Source: CAVYGN01 sp963796325 (lineage in GTDB: Bacteria > Spirochaetota > Brevinematia > Brevinematales > JAOACQ01). Taken from it: a stretch of DNA of 64,000 nucleotides. The notes under the pieces are model-generated. The model saw nothing but the letters and a program-made list of their open reading frames with translations, had not been told where the DNA came from and searched no databases. The DNA lies in NCBI GenBank assembly GCA_963796325.1, contig CAWCLF010000001.1, positions 124,001 to 188,000 of the forward strand, in the 5' to 3' direction. Positions 19,307 to 29,160 of the stretch are shown here, one piece after another (position 1 is the stretch's first letter; each line of letters begins with the position of its first letter). A program made the translations under genes and the position numbers.

Positions 19307-19335
19307 AGTATAAAATATTTTTTCTGAAATGTCAA
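19307..19335 (-). promoter_or_regulatory. Sigma-70 promoter of cysK-metY-thiS
   Basis: Minus-strand TTGACA (19330-19335) and TATACT (19307-19312) with a 17-base spacer, close to consensus, 55 bases upstream of the cysK ATG. Confidence 0.75.
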
Positions 19336-19408
19336 TACATTCAAAAATAATATAAAAAAGATTATTGTCAAGTTTTCATGTCTGCAGGAACACAGGGTAA
19401 ACATGAGC

Positions 19409-19437
19409 TTGACAATTGAATGGGGTTTCTTTACAAT
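19409..19437 (+). promoter_or_regulatory. Sigma-70 promoter of valS
   Basis: TTGACA (19409-19414), 17-base spacer, TACAAT (19432-19437), 36 bases upstream of the valS ATG. The leader is too short for a T-box. Confidence 0.7.
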
Positions 19438-19473
19438 TTTAATATATTTGACAGCATCTGCGGGGGGCATTTC

Positions 19474-22110
19474 ATGAAGCCTGAGTTAGCGGGTCCATAT
19501 AATCCTAATGATTTTGAAGAAAAGATATATCAATACTGGATTGAGGAAGGGCTGTTTAAAAGCAGCGTTAATCCTTCCAAAAAACCATATACCATAGTGA
19601 TACCTCCGCCCAATGTAACCGGTGTCCTCCATATGGGGCATATACTTAATAATACCATTCAGGACATATTAATACGTTATCACAGGATGAACGGCTTTGA
19701 AACCTGCTGGATCCCCGGGACTGATCATGCATCTATTGCGACGGAAGCTAAGGTTGTCAAGTACCTTCTGGATAAAGGTATTGACAAGTTCGCAATAGGC
19801 AGGGAAAAATTCCTGGAATATGCATGGGAATGGAAACAGAAATACGGGGGAATAATAATAAACCAGCTCAAAAGGATGGGTGCCAGCTGCGATTGGGACA
19901 GGGAAAGATTTACTATGGATAACGGTTATTATAAATCCGTGATCCATAGTTTCGTGGAAATATACAAAAAAGGGTATATATACAAGGGATACAAACTTGT
20001 AAACTGGTGTCCCGTATCAAAATCCGCTATTTCAGATGAGGAAGTATATTACAAGGAAGTTGAAGGCAAGCTCTGGTATTTCAAGTACCCTATTAAAGGA
20101 AGCCGGGAATTTCTGGAAATTGCCACTACACGTCCTGAGACTCTTCTGGGTGATACCGCAGTAGCAGTTAATCCGAGAGACAGCCGTTATAAGAAATACA
20201 TAGGGAAGACCGTCATACTGCCGATCGTGGAAAAGGAAATACCTGTCATTGCAGATGAATACGTAGATATTGAATTTGCTACAGGTGTTGTTAAAATAAC
20301 TCCGGCTCATGATCCGAACGATTATATAATAGGGAAGAATCATAACCTTGAATTTGTAAATATATTAAATATCGACGCTACACTGAATAATAATGTTCCT
20401 GAGGATTTCCGCGGTCTTGATAGGTTTGAAGCCAGGGAGGCGGTAGTCGAAGAAATGAAGGAGCGTAAGCTTCTGTCAAAAATCGAGAATTATACTCATA
20501 AGGTCGGATACAGTGAACGCGGGCATGTTCCTATCGAACCATATTTATCGGAGCAGTGGTTTATGAAAATGGACGAGCTTGTCAAGCCTGCTGTAAAAGC
20601 TGTAAAAAGCAAAAAAATAAAATTTTATCCGGATAGGTGGACTAAAACATATTTCCACTGGCTTGAAAATATCAAGGATTGGTGCATATCCCGGCAGCTC
20701 TGGTGGGGTCATAGAATTCCGGTTTACTACTGCGATAACTGCGGACATTATGACGCTTATGAAGAGGCGCCTCTCGCCTGCGAGGAATGCGGTACTGAGG
20801 GATTGAGGCAGGATGAAGATGTTCTTGATACCTGGGCTTCATCCTGGCTGTGGCCGTTCGCTGTCCATAAATGGCCGGAGATCGATGATGAACTCAAATA
20901 TTATTATCCGACAGATACTCTTGTAACAGCTCCGGAAATTATTTTTTTCTGGGTCGCACGTATGATTATCGCCGGGTATGAATTTTTAAGCGATATTCCA
21001 TTCCATAAGGTTTATTTTACAGGAATTGTGAGAGACGACCTGGGCAGGAAAATGAGCAAATCCCTGGGCAATTCTCCCGATCCCCTGGACGTCATTAAAG
21101 ATTATGGCGCCGATGCATTGAGATATACAATTACGCGCCTGGCTCCGCTGGGGAATGATATTCATTACAGTAATGCTACATGTGAATTAGGCAGGAATTT
21201 CGGGAACAAGATATGGAACGCGTCCCGCTTTATTCTCCAGAATTGCGGTGATTCTGATCCTAAGGGCATAAGACATGTGAATCTTGATGATTTTGACAAG
21301 TGGATTATATCCAGATTCAATAAAACGGTGCTTAAAGTGAGGAATGAAATCGAAAGCTTTGATTTTAACACAGCTACTGTCAGCTTGTATGATTTTATAT
21401 GGAGTGAATTCTGCGATTGGTATATTGAGATTTCAAAAGTAGCATTGTATACAGGGACTCCGGCGGAGATGGAATCGAAATTATCGATTCTCATGTATAT
21501 ACTGGACGGGAGCCTTAAGCTTATTCATCCTTTCATGCCTTTTATTTCGGAAAAAATACATCAAAGCCTTCCCATGCATAAGGTTTCGATTGTTATTGAT
21601 AAATATCCGGTTTTCGATAAGGGTTTAATTTTTGAAAAAGAGGAAAATCTTGTTGAAACGTTTCAGAATATTATCGGGACAATCCGGAACATCCGGGGGG
21701 AAAATAAGATACAGCCGAATATTCCTGTAGACTCTCTGTTGTCGATAGATGAAAGTGATCTGGCGCAATTTATAAGTATGAATGAAGGAGTCTTAAAAAA
21801 ATTGGCCAAGGTCAGGAATTTGGCTTTTGACTCCGGGCATAATAAAAAAGAGGACGAGGCGGTAGGAGCAGGGAAAGGATTTGAGGTTTTCGTGTCGCTC
21901 TCCGGGATCATTGACCTCGATAAGGAAAAGGAAAAACTTATACAGGATTTGAAGAGGATTGAAGCATCGATTGAAAATTCGAAAGTTAAAATTTCAAATG
22001 ATGATTTTATAAAAAGAGCTCCTGAGGCTGTTATAATCAAAGAAAGAGATAAAATTTCTTATCTTGAAGGGGAAAGAGATAAAATCAGGAGAAATCTTGG
22101 TATTAACTGA
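19474..22110 (+). CDS. valS: Valyl-tRNA synthetase
   Basis: Class I aminoacyl-tRNA synthetase charging tRNA-Val. 'PPPNVTGVLHMGHILN' holds the HIGH motif and 'GRKMSKSLGN' the KMSKS loop. Between them lie the editing domain ('TTRPETLLGDTAVAV') and a zinc-type knob ('CDNCGHY...CEECG'). The C-terminal 60 residues form the tRNA-binding coiled coil. 878 residues from ATG 19474; the 18 extra codons upstream have no ribosome-binding site, whereas GGGGGG lies 6-11 bases before this ATG. Confidence 0.97.
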   Translation: MKPELAGPYNPNDFEEKIYQYWIEEGLFKSSVNPSKKPYTIVIPPPNVTGVLHMGHILNNTIQDILIRYHRMNGFETCWIPGTDHASIATEAKVVKYLLDKGIDKFAIGREKFLEYAWEWKQKYGGIIINQLKRMGASCDWDRERFTMDNGYYKSVIHSFVEIYKKGYIYKGYKLVNWCPVSKSAISDEEVYYKEVEGKLWYFKYPIKGSREFLEIATTRPETLLGDTAVAVNPRDSRYKKYIGKTVILPIVEKEIPVIADEYVDIEFATGVVKITPAHDPNDYIIGKNHNLEFVNILNIDATLNNNVPEDFRGLDRFEAREAVVEEMKERKLLSKIENYTHKVGYSERGHVPIEPYLSEQWFMKMDELVKPAVKAVKSKKIKFYPDRWTKTYFHWLENIKDWCISRQLWWGHRIPVYYCDNCGHYDAYEEAPLACEECGTEGLRQDEDVLDTWASSWLWPFAVHKWPEIDDELKYYYPTDTLVTAPEIIFFWVARMIIAGYEFLSDIPFHKVYFTGIVRDDLGRKMSKSLGNSPDPLDVIKDYGADALRYTITRLAPLGNDIHYSNATCELGRNFGNKIWNASRFILQNCGDSDPKGIRHVNLDDFDKWIISRFNKTVLKVRNEIESFDFNTATVSLYDFIWSEFCDWYIEISKVALYTGTPAEMESKLSILMYILDGSLKLIHPFMPFISEKIHQSLPMHKVSIVIDKYPVFDKGLIFEKEENLVETFQNIIGTIRNIRGENKIQPNIPVDSLLSIDESDLAQFISMNEGVLKKLAKVRNLAFDSGHNKKEDEAVGAGKGFEVFVSLSGIIDLDKEKEKLIQDLKRIEASIENSKVKISNDDFIKRAPEAVIIKERDKISYLEGERDKIRRNLGIN

Positions 22111-22144
22111 TATAAATCGGGCTGAGAATATTCCGGGGCTTTGA

Positions 22145-23290
22145 ATGCTGGAAAAAGAAAAATTAGAAATTGTTGAAGTCAATTTTCTAAGAGAAGGGAC
22201 TCTTCTTTCAGGTATTGTTTACGATGATTTGGGAAATATGCTCTGGCCGGCAAGAAAACCGCTCACTTCCGAATTTATTGCCAGGTTAAAGGAAAAGGGG
22301 CTTAAAAATGTCTATTATTCTCCGCCCAAATATAAAAACCTGTTCAGTCAAGCTCCCATTTTTTCATCTCTTACCCAGGAATTTGCTCTTAATGCCATTG
22401 AAGAGGTCGGGCATCAGATCAGATACGGCAAACTGAAAGATCTTACCGCTGCTAAAAGTACGGTGGAAAAATTTCTGGAAGAAGTGAAAACGCACCCCGA
22501 TAATTTTCTTAACCTGATGGTTTTAAAGGATTATGATTCATATACTTACTATCATTCAATAAATGTTGGCATTTTATCCGTTTTTCTAACAAAGAAGCTG
22601 GGTTTTAACGATCTTTTTGCTCTCGATGTCGGCCTGGGCGGATTTCTTCATGATATAGGGAAAATACAGGTCCCAAGCAGGATTGTCAATAAAAACGGCA
22701 CCCTTACAGCTGAAGAATTCCGTGAAATGAAAAAACATCCCATTTACGGTTATAACCTTATCAGATCGGATACAAGTCTCAGTAATTATGTGAAAAAAAT
22801 AATTCTTTACCATCATGAAAAATGGGATGGGAGCGGTTATCCGATCGGCTTGAAAGAAGAAGCCATAGGAAATTTTGCTGCAATAGTCGCAGTCAGCGAT
22901 GTTTATGATGCTTTGACTACTGAGAGACCTTACAAGCAGCCATATTGTGTTAATGATGCCCTTTTATATGTTATGCGGAACACTATGAAACATTTTAATC
23001 CTTATGTTTCCCAGAGGTTTGTTAATGAGATATCAAGGATGTTTGACCTTGGGTCTTATTACCCTGTCGGCTGTTATGTATACCTCAATACAGGAGAAGT
23101 GGCCTATGTTATTGCAAAAGACGATGAATATACAATGAGACCTGAATTGGTCATACTCAAGAATTTCCAGGGATTTCCACTGAGGAACCCTATTGAGGCC
23201 GATCTGAGACAGGATACTTCACGTATTATTTATAAAACTATCGATGATCCCGAAGAAATAGAAAAATTATCATGTCTGATAAGATTTTGA
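22145..23290 (+). CDS. HD-GYP domain protein, probable cyclic-di-GMP phosphodiesterase
   Basis: The central HD-GYP domain shows 'GGFLHDIGKIQVP' (HD), 'HHEKWDGSGYP' (HxxxxxGxGYP) and 'VSDVYDALTTERPYK'. Such domains hydrolyse c-di-GMP to GMP. The N-terminal 110 residues and the last 60 or so lack a recognised domain; no receiver domain or membrane segment is seen, so it is probably cytoplasmic. It follows valS by 34 bases and may be read from the valS promoter. Confidence 0.88.
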   Translation: MLEKEKLEIVEVNFLREGTLLSGIVYDDLGNMLWPARKPLTSEFIARLKEKGLKNVYYSPPKYKNLFSQAPIFSSLTQEFALNAIEEVGHQIRYGKLKDLTAAKSTVEKFLEEVKTHPDNFLNLMVLKDYDSYTYYHSINVGILSVFLTKKLGFNDLFALDVGLGGFLHDIGKIQVPSRIVNKNGTLTAEEFREMKKHPIYGYNLIRSDTSLSNYVKKIILYHHEKWDGSGYPIGLKEEAIGNFAAIVAVSDVYDALTTERPYKQPYCVNDALLYVMRNTMKHFNPYVSQRFVNEISRMFDLGSYYPVGCYVYLNTGEVAYVIAKDDEYTMRPELVILKNFQGFPLRNPIEADLRQDTSRIIYKTIDDPEEIEKLSCLIRF

Positions 23291-23313
23291 ATTGAAAATT
23301 CCGGCATTGTATT

Positions 23314-24678
23314 CTAATCTCCTTGAAGTTCAAGATCTTTATCAATATTCATTTCTTTAATCTTTCTATGAAGGTAAGTGCGTTCAATTTTGAGGGATTC
23401 TGCTGTTTTTGTAACATTATTATTCATTTCTATCAGCCTGTTGATTATCAATTTTTTTTCAAAATCATGCTTGGCTGCCTTGAGGCTCATATTTTCATAT
23501 TTCAATTCCATATTTATTTCTTCAGGGTACATGAGCTTTAATACATCTTCAGGTTCGATTATGGTTTTGTTATTTAAAATAATCAGCCTTTCTATAAAAT
23601 TACGTAATTCCCTGACATTGCCGGGCCAGTTTCGGTTTTCCAGTATATGTATGCATGATTTCGCCATTGTCACATTTTTGCCTCTTTTAGTAGCAAGCTC
23701 ATCAAAATAAAAATTGATGAGAGGTTCTATATCATCCCTTCTTTCCCTGAGCGGCGGTATCAATATAGGTACGACATTGAGTCTGTAAAATAGATCCTGC
23801 CTGAAATTACCCTTCTTTATTTCATCGGGAAGTTCTTTATTGGTTGCAGCAATGATTCTTACATCGACTTTGATATTTTCGTTTCCGCCTACTCTTTGGA
23901 TTTCTTTTTCCTGAATTGATCTTAATACCTTTGCCTGTGCGGAAAGGCTTAAATCGCCGATTTCATCAAGGAAAAGGGTTCCCCTTTGCGCCGACTCGAC
24001 TTTCCCCTTTTTTTGCTTAACAGCTCCTGTGAATGCCCCTTTTTCATAACCGAAAAGTTCGGATTCGATCAATGTTTCAGGAATGGCGGCACAATTGATT
24101 CCAATAAATGGGAAATTTTTTCTTGGACTGATGCTATGGATCATCCGGGCTATCAATTCCTTGCCGGTTCCGTTTTCGCCGGTTATAAGTACTGATGCTC
24201 CGCTTTGAGCTATTTGAGGGAGATTTGTCATTATTTCTTTGATTCCTCTGCTTATCCCGATAAACTGGACAGGTTCAATTTTTGATTTTAAATTGAGGTT
24301 CTCCATTTGAAGTTCTTTTAATTTAACGGCATTGCGGATTGAATTTAATATTCTTTCAAAAGAAAGCGGTTTTTCCAAGAAATCGAAAGCTCCTTTTTTC
24401 ATAGCTTCGACAGCCATTTTAATATCTCCATGACCGGATATTATCAATACGGGTATGATTGGAAATTCGCTATGGATATAATCAAGGACAGCCATACCTC
24501 CTTTTTTCGGCAGCATAACATCGAGAATGACTGCGTCAATATCCTCGAGAAGGATTTTTTTCAATGCATCTTCACCGTCGCTGGAACAAATGACTTCATA
24601 TTCTTCATCAGTCAAAATATCGGAAATTGTTTCCCGGATTTTATCTTCATCGTCGACAATCAGAACTTTATATTTCAC
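23314..24678 (-). CDS. ntrX: Sigma-54-dependent response regulator, NtrX/NtrC type
   Basis: N-terminal receiver domain with the phospho-acceptor in 'DAVILDVMLPKKGG'. Central AAA+ domain with Walker A 'GENGTGKELIARM', the sigma-54 contact loop 'GAFTGA', Walker B 'GTLFLDEIGDL' and R-finger region. C-terminal Fis-type helix-turn-helix ('NVTKTAESLKIERTYLHRKIKEM'). 454 residues. The intact GAFTGA implies that the organism has RpoN, which is not in the window. It overlaps the upstream kinase gene by 11 bases. Calling it NtrX rather than NtrC rests on the NtrY-like partner. Confidence 0.88.
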   Translation of the reverse strand: MKYKVLIVDDEDKIRETISDILTDEEYEVICSSDGEDALKKILLEDIDAVILDVMLPKKGGMAVLDYIHSEFPIIPVLIISGHGDIKMAVEAMKKGAFDFLEKPLSFERILNSIRNAVKLKELQMENLNLKSKIEPVQFIGISRGIKEIMTNLPQIAQSGASVLITGENGTGKELIARMIHSISPRKNFPFIGINCAAIPETLIESELFGYEKGAFTGAVKQKKGKVESAQRGTLFLDEIGDLSLSAQAKVLRSIQEKEIQRVGGNENIKVDVRIIAATNKELPDEIKKGNFRQDLFYRLNVVPILIPPLRERRDDIEPLINFYFDELATKRGKNVTMAKSCIHILENRNWPGNVRELRNFIERLIILNNKTIIEPEDVLKLMYPEEINMELKYENMSLKAAKHDFEKKLIINRLIEMNNNVTKTAESLKIERTYLHRKIKEMNIDKDLELQGD

Positions 24679-26380
24679 GATTAACCTCTTTTTCCAGGGC
24701 TTCTTCCTGTGTTTTATCCTGAATGGGGATATTAAGCGGTATTTGAATATAAAAAGTCGTTCCGTCGTCCCTGCTTTCGAACCACATAATACCGTTATGT
24801 TCTGATACTATCCTTTCAGCGATAGCCAGCCCAATGCCGTTGCCGTGTTTTTTAGTTGTAAAATAAGGTTCGAATATTTTATCCTGCATTTCAGCGGGAA
24901 TTCCGGAACCCTTGTCAAGTATTGATAAAATAAAGTTATCTTCGAATTGCTCAGCTTTTATTTCTACATACTTTTCAGTATTTTCGCATGCTTCAATTGC
25001 GTTATTAACAAGATTAATAATAACCTGTTTAAATTGGCTTTCATCATAATTAATGTATAATTCACTGAATTGAACATTTTTTATTATCTTGAAAAGAGGA
25101 TAGGCTCCCTGGAAGAAATCCGTTATTTCATTGAGTGTATTGACAATGTTCTTTTTTTCAAGTTTGACATTAGGCAGGCGGGCGAATTTGGAAAATTCGT
25201 TGACAAGTTTTTCCAGTCTTTTGGTTTCATTAATTATTGTGGCTGTTGTTTTATACAGGATATCGCCGAATTCCTTGGGTTTGAATTCATAAATGTAAAG
25301 CATTCTCTCTGTAGATAACTTGATAGGCGTCAATGGGTTTTTGACTTCATGGGCGAGCCTGCGGGCCATTTCCTGCCAGGCTTCTATCCTTTCCATTCGT
25401 TTTATCTGCTGGTATGCGAATTTAAGTTTTGTTGCCATTGTATTGAAATGATGAGCGAGGTCGCCGATTTCATCCTGGGTCTTTACACGTATCTTGTAAT
25501 CCAGATTTCTTTCCGCCAATATCCTTATACCTTTCGCTATTTCTTCGATTGGGACTGTTATATTTTTAGCTACTCTGAGACTTACAAAAAAGACGCCTAT
25601 TAAAATCGGTATTGCAAGTGTAAATATGGATAAAATCGATACGGGCAGGATATACTTTTTGGTTTGCCTGAGTTTGTTAAGCGAATCCAGATTGTTATTC
25701 AGAGATTGATAGGATTCTGTTAGAATACTTTCCGTATATGCTGCATAATAAATGTTATCCCTTTTGACAATTGTGATATTATAGAAGGAGCCTGTATAAA
25801 ATATATCGTCTTTCTTAATTGAAAAAAAGTTTATTATACTATCCCTGGCGGAGGCCAGTGATTTTGAAAGAGCGAATGAACTGTTTGTAATGAAAAAAAT
25901 ATTATGATTGTCTATTTTAAAAACCACCGGGAAATATAAAGGATTAACTTTAGCTTCTGTACGAATATCAGATTCATATTTCCTTTTGTGCGACCAAATC
26001 ATATTTCGGTTATTATCAAGCAGTCCGTCGGCAATTGTTCGTTCTCTGTCTATAAATGTGTTCTCAATCAGGAAAATCAAGAAGAACATCAAACATCCGA
26101 AGACAAGAATAAAACTCAATGTCGATAAAAGGAAATAGGATGTTATTTTCCCCCTGAGTTTATAACCGCGAACCCCTTTTCTCTGAAAAAATAATAACTT
26201 GATAAAATTATAAAAAAGCCATAAACCGAAAAAGGAAGAGATAAAAAAAACGGCCGGGACTACGCTTTTCAAGGTAAAATTGGCATGTATTGATATAAGC
26301 CATCGATAAACGGCAAAAGAAATAAGAGAAGCGATTAGTGTCAGGGCGGGAAAAACTATATAATTCCATTTTTTATTCAT
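24668..26380 (-). CDS. ntrY: NtrY-like membrane sensor histidine kinase
   Basis: Three N-terminal membrane segments in the first 110 residues, a periplasmic sensor stretch, a further membrane segment, a HAMP linker ('VPIEEIAKGIRILAERNLDYKI'-type, in part) and a kinase core: H-box 'RRLAHEVKNPLTPIKLS', N-box 'LVNNAIEAC', G-boxes 'LDKGSGIP' and 'GNGIGLAIAERIV'. The 'HEVKNPLTPI' form is typical of NtrY. ATG 26380 is preferred to the GTG three codons earlier because GGTGA lies at a suitable distance. It signals to the response regulator encoded by the overlapping next gene. Confidence 0.88.
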   Translation of the reverse strand: MNKKWNYIVFPALTLIASLISFAVYRWLISIHANFTLKSVVPAVFFISSFFGLWLFYNFIKLLFFQRKGVRGYKLRGKITSYFLLSTLSFILVFGCLMFFLIFLIENTFIDRERTIADGLLDNNRNMIWSHKRKYESDIRTEAKVNPLYFPVVFKIDNHNIFFITNSSFALSKSLASARDSIINFFSIKKDDIFYTGSFYNITIVKRDNIYYAAYTESILTESYQSLNNNLDSLNKLRQTKKYILPVSILSIFTLAIPILIGVFFVSLRVAKNITVPIEEIAKGIRILAERNLDYKIRVKTQDEIGDLAHHFNTMATKLKFAYQQIKRMERIEAWQEMARRLAHEVKNPLTPIKLSTERMLYIYEFKPKEFGDILYKTTATIINETKRLEKLVNEFSKFARLPNVKLEKKNIVNTLNEITDFFQGAYPLFKIIKNVQFSELYINYDESQFKQVIINLVNNAIEACENTEKYVEIKAEQFEDNFILSILDKGSGIPAEMQDKIFEPYFTTKKHGNGIGLAIAERIVSEHNGIMWFESRDDGTTFYIQIPLNIPIQDKTQEEALEKEVNREI

Positions 26381-26536
26381 ATATTTCACCGATATTACAG
26401 TATTGATTTATTGCACAATTAAGTTTGCCGGTTAAAATGCCTTAGCTTTTATAAGAGCGGTTTTCAGAATATGCCTTGTTTGAAATGATTTATATTTCGC
26501 ATTAATAATTATAATGCCGATTTTAATAATGACTTA

Positions 26537-26806
26537 TCAATCCTCATCGAATTTTCTGATTTCAATCAGTTCTTTCAAAGCTTCGAGCGCTTTTTCTTCG
26601 TCATCGCCGGTGGCTATAATGCTCAGAATCACTCCTTTTCCCGCTGCCAGCAAAAGAAGGTTCATAATACTCTTACAGTTAACTTCACTGTCTTCTTTAA
26701 TTACTTTAATATCGCTTTTGAATTGACTTGCGAGGTTTGCCATAAGGGAAGATGGACGAGCATGCAGGCCATATTCATTCTTGATCTGGACTTTTATTTC
26801 TTTCAT
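26537..26806 (-). CDS. ptsH: HPr phosphocarrier protein
   Basis: 89 residues, full length. 'EYGLHARPSSL' has the active-site His15 and 'NCKSIMNLLLLAA' the regulatory Ser46, so both phosphorylation sites are present. No PTS enzyme I or sugar permease is in the window; next to hprK it may act mainly as a regulatory HPr, as in several diderm bacteria. It follows hprK by 51 bases on the same strand. Confidence 0.95.
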   Translation of the reverse strand: MKEIKVQIKNEYGLHARPSSLMANLASQFKSDIKVIKEDSEVNCKSIMNLLLLAAGKGVILSIIATGDDEEKALEALKELIEIRKFDED

Positions 26807-26857
26807 TCTTAAATTAACCTCGGACGATACTGATTAATTTTATATTATTTTAATATT

Positions 26858-27838
26858 TTATACAACTTCTTTTTCTTTTTTCATAAATTTCTGGATTTTT
26901 TGATCCAATTCCTGCGCTGAATTTATACCCAGTTTTCTCATAACTTCTCTATATGCAGCCACCTCTATCAGCAAAGGTATATTGCGCCCGGGACTGACAG
27001 GTATTTCCTTTCGTGGTATTTCAATACCAAGTATTGTTTCGTATTTTTCCTCAATACCGAGTCTGTCGTATCCGTAGGTGCCGTCCCATTCATGAAGATC
27101 GACAATTAAATCGAGTTTTTCCGATTTGAGTATCCTTCCTTCGCCGAAATATTGAGAAACATTGATAATCCCTATTCCTCGAATTTCCAGATAAGGGCCA
27201 TAATTAAGGTTTGGCTCCCCTTTTAATTCAAAGCCATGACTTGTCCGGATTTTTTGTATTTTCACTATATCGTCGCATATAAACTTATGTCCTCTTTCTA
27301 TAAGTCCCAGAACGCTTTCGCTTTTCCCTATTCCGCTCTTACCGGTGATCAGAACACCTACATTATAGATTGATATAAAATTGCCATGAACGGTCATATA
27401 TGGAGCGAAAACATCTGCCAGTATTGTTGACATAAGAGCGATAAGGCGCCTGGAAGTCAGTTTGGTTCTGAAGATAGGCACTGAATATTCATTGCTTTTC
27501 GTTATAATGTAATCCGGTAATGCGGAATCATGAGTTACTATGCACAAAGGTATGTCAAACTTGAAAAAATTGTCTATAGAAGCAGTATTTCCCTCTTTAA
27601 TAAGCTTTTGGATGTAGGCTACTTCGCCTTTACCGAAAATCTGGATTCTTGTGCTGGCAAAACAGTCGAAGAATCCTGCCAGAGGAAGACCGGGCCTGTT
27701 AATTTCCTCGCTGATTATCCTCTTATTCAAACTGTTTAAACCGCTGATGGCTGTAAATCCGAGAAGATTATCCTGTTCTTTATCGATTTCAAGTAATCTT
27801 GAAACCGGTATGCTGGATATTCCGGAATTTTCATCCAT
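26858..27838 (-). CDS. hprK: HPr kinase/phosphorylase
   Basis: Bifunctional enzyme that phosphorylates and dephosphorylates HPr at Ser46 according to carbon and energy state. Walker A 'GKSGIGKSES' with the preceding 'VHGNFISIYNVGVLITG' is diagnostic. The N-terminal regulatory domain (about 130 residues) and the C-terminal 'IEVAAYREVMRKLG' region are present; 326 residues. The target Ser46 is present in the downstream HPr. It starts 12 bases after hpf. Confidence 0.94.
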   Translation of the reverse strand: MDENSGISSIPVSRLLEIDKEQDNLLGFTAISGLNSLNKRIISEEINRPGLPLAGFFDCFASTRIQIFGKGEVAYIQKLIKEGNTASIDNFFKFDIPLCIVTHDSALPDYIITKSNEYSVPIFRTKLTSRRLIALMSTILADVFAPYMTVHGNFISIYNVGVLITGKSGIGKSESVLGLIERGHKFICDDIVKIQKIRTSHGFELKGEPNLNYGPYLEIRGIGIINVSQYFGEGRILKSEKLDLIVDLHEWDGTYGYDRLGIEEKYETILGIEIPRKEIPVSPGRNIPLLIEVAAYREVMRKLGINSAQELDQKIQKFMKKEKEVV

Positions 27839-27850
27839 ATTTACACCGTT

Positions 27851-28144
27851 TTATCCGCGATGATCGGTTATACGATCCTTTTTTTTCTTTATCTCTTTTT
27901 CTATTTTATCAGTTACTTTATCAAAAGATTCCTGCCATGTAGATGCAGAATCCTTGGCAAAGTATACATCGCGGTTTGCAGAAACCTTCAGTTCTGTTAT
28001 GTACTGTCCTCTCAATAATGAAATTAAGGTATTAATGTTTAAAATCTGGTTGTAGTAAAATTTAAATTTTTGCAGCCTTTTCTCCAGATAATCTTTCATT
28101 TCATCATTAACTTCAATGTGTTTTCCAGTATAAGTCACAACCAT
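27851..28144 (-). CDS. hpf: Ribosome hibernation promoting factor, short form
   Basis: 97-residue HPF/RaiA (sigma-54 modulation family) protein: 'VVTYTGKHIEVNDEMKDYLEKRL', the mid 'ELKVSANRDVYFAKDSA' and 'WQESFDKVTDKIEKEIKKKKD'. It binds idle ribosomes in stationary phase. It lacks the C-terminal dimerisation domain of long HPF. GGAGGA precedes the ATG. The hpf-hprK-ptsH order recalls the rpoN-hpf-ptsN-hprK clusters of proteobacteria, but here a FliA-type sigma gene is upstream. Confidence 0.9.
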   Translation of the reverse strand: MVVTYTGKHIEVNDEMKDYLEKRLQKFKFYYNQILNINTLISLLRGQYITELKVSANRDVYFAKDSASTWQESFDKVTDKIEKEIKKKKDRITDHRG

Positions 28145-28252
28145 AGGATCCTCCAGATTATTACATTCAAATTTTGCATATTATCGCTTAAATGGAACTT
28201 TGAAAATTGACGGCAGAAAATCGCAGAACAAAAACGGGAAATTGACGTTTGA

Positions 28253-29056
28253 TTATTTATTTAAAAATCCTTCTTTAATTTTTTCGAGTTTTACCCTTAA
28301 AATCATGATTGCCTTAGTATGAAGCTGAGAAACACGGGATTCCGTTACATTTAATATAGTACCTATTTCCTTTAAAGTCAGTCCTTCATAATAGTAGAGT
28401 ATTAAAACCTGTTTTTCTCTTTCAGGCAGATCCATGAGGCAGCGGGCTATCATTTTTTTTATTTCTTCTTTTTCAGCAGCTGCATCGGGATTATAGGTAT
28501 CGGAACTTTCAAGCGTATCTTCGATTGACATTGGCGCGTTATCGCCTCCGTCATTGATATACCAGTTTTCATCCATTGAAACCAGGGAATTTCCGCTTAC
28601 CCGCAGGAGAAGATTATGGAATTCCTGTATTGATACACCCAGGGCTTCTGCAATTTCTTCATCATTGGCCGAACGGCCGAGTTTTGCCTCGAGATCCGCT
28701 ATGGTTCTTTCGATTTCTTTTGCTTTCTGCCGTACTGAGCGGGGCAGCCAATCAATAGCACGCAGTTGATCGAATATGGAACCGCGAATGCGGGTAACGG
28801 CATATGTTTTAAATTTAATTTCCCTTTTGGGATCGAATTTGTCTATTGCATCGATCAGGCCGAGAACTCCATAACTGACAAGATCATAAAACTCAACAGA
28901 GCTGGGTACGTTCATGGCCACTCTTCCTGCAACATATTTAACTAAGGGGGCGTATTTTTCAATAAAATAATTACGAAGTTTTTGATTATGATTTTTGGAA
29001 TACTCTTCCCATAGTTCTTCTTCAGAGAGCTGATCGAATTCTTCATAACCTCTCAT
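28253..29056 (-). CDS. Alternative sigma factor, FliA/WhiG (sigma-28) type
   Basis: 267 residues with region 2 ('APLVKYVAGRVAMNVP', 'FYDLVSYGVLGLIDAIDKFDP', 'FKTYAVTRIRGSIFDQLR'), region 3 ('WLPRSVRQKAKEIE') and region 4 ('LPEREKQVLILYYYEGLTLKEIGTILNVTESRVSQLHTKA', in pieces). This is the group-3 sigma of motility or developmental genes. ATG 29056 is chosen over the ATG two codons upstream because GAGGGAG fits its spacing. No flagellar gene is in the window, so whether it serves motility cannot be told. Confidence 0.9.
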   Translation of the reverse strand: MRGYEEFDQLSEEELWEEYSKNHNQKLRNYFIEKYAPLVKYVAGRVAMNVPSSVEFYDLVSYGVLGLIDAIDKFDPKREIKFKTYAVTRIRGSIFDQLRAIDWLPRSVRQKAKEIERTIADLEAKLGRSANDEEIAEALGVSIQEFHNLLLRVSGNSLVSMDENWYINDGGDNAPMSIEDTLESSDTYNPDAAAEKEEIKKMIARCLMDLPEREKQVLILYYYEGLTLKEIGTILNVTESRVSQLHTKAIMILRVKLEKIKEGFLNK

Positions 29057-29160
29057 AAACATCTCCCTCTGTTTAAGAAACTAATTTTAAATAATATAAT
29101 AAAATAGCATAGAATTATAAAACACATTCTTTTTTTTTACAAAATTCCTCCTTTATTTTA

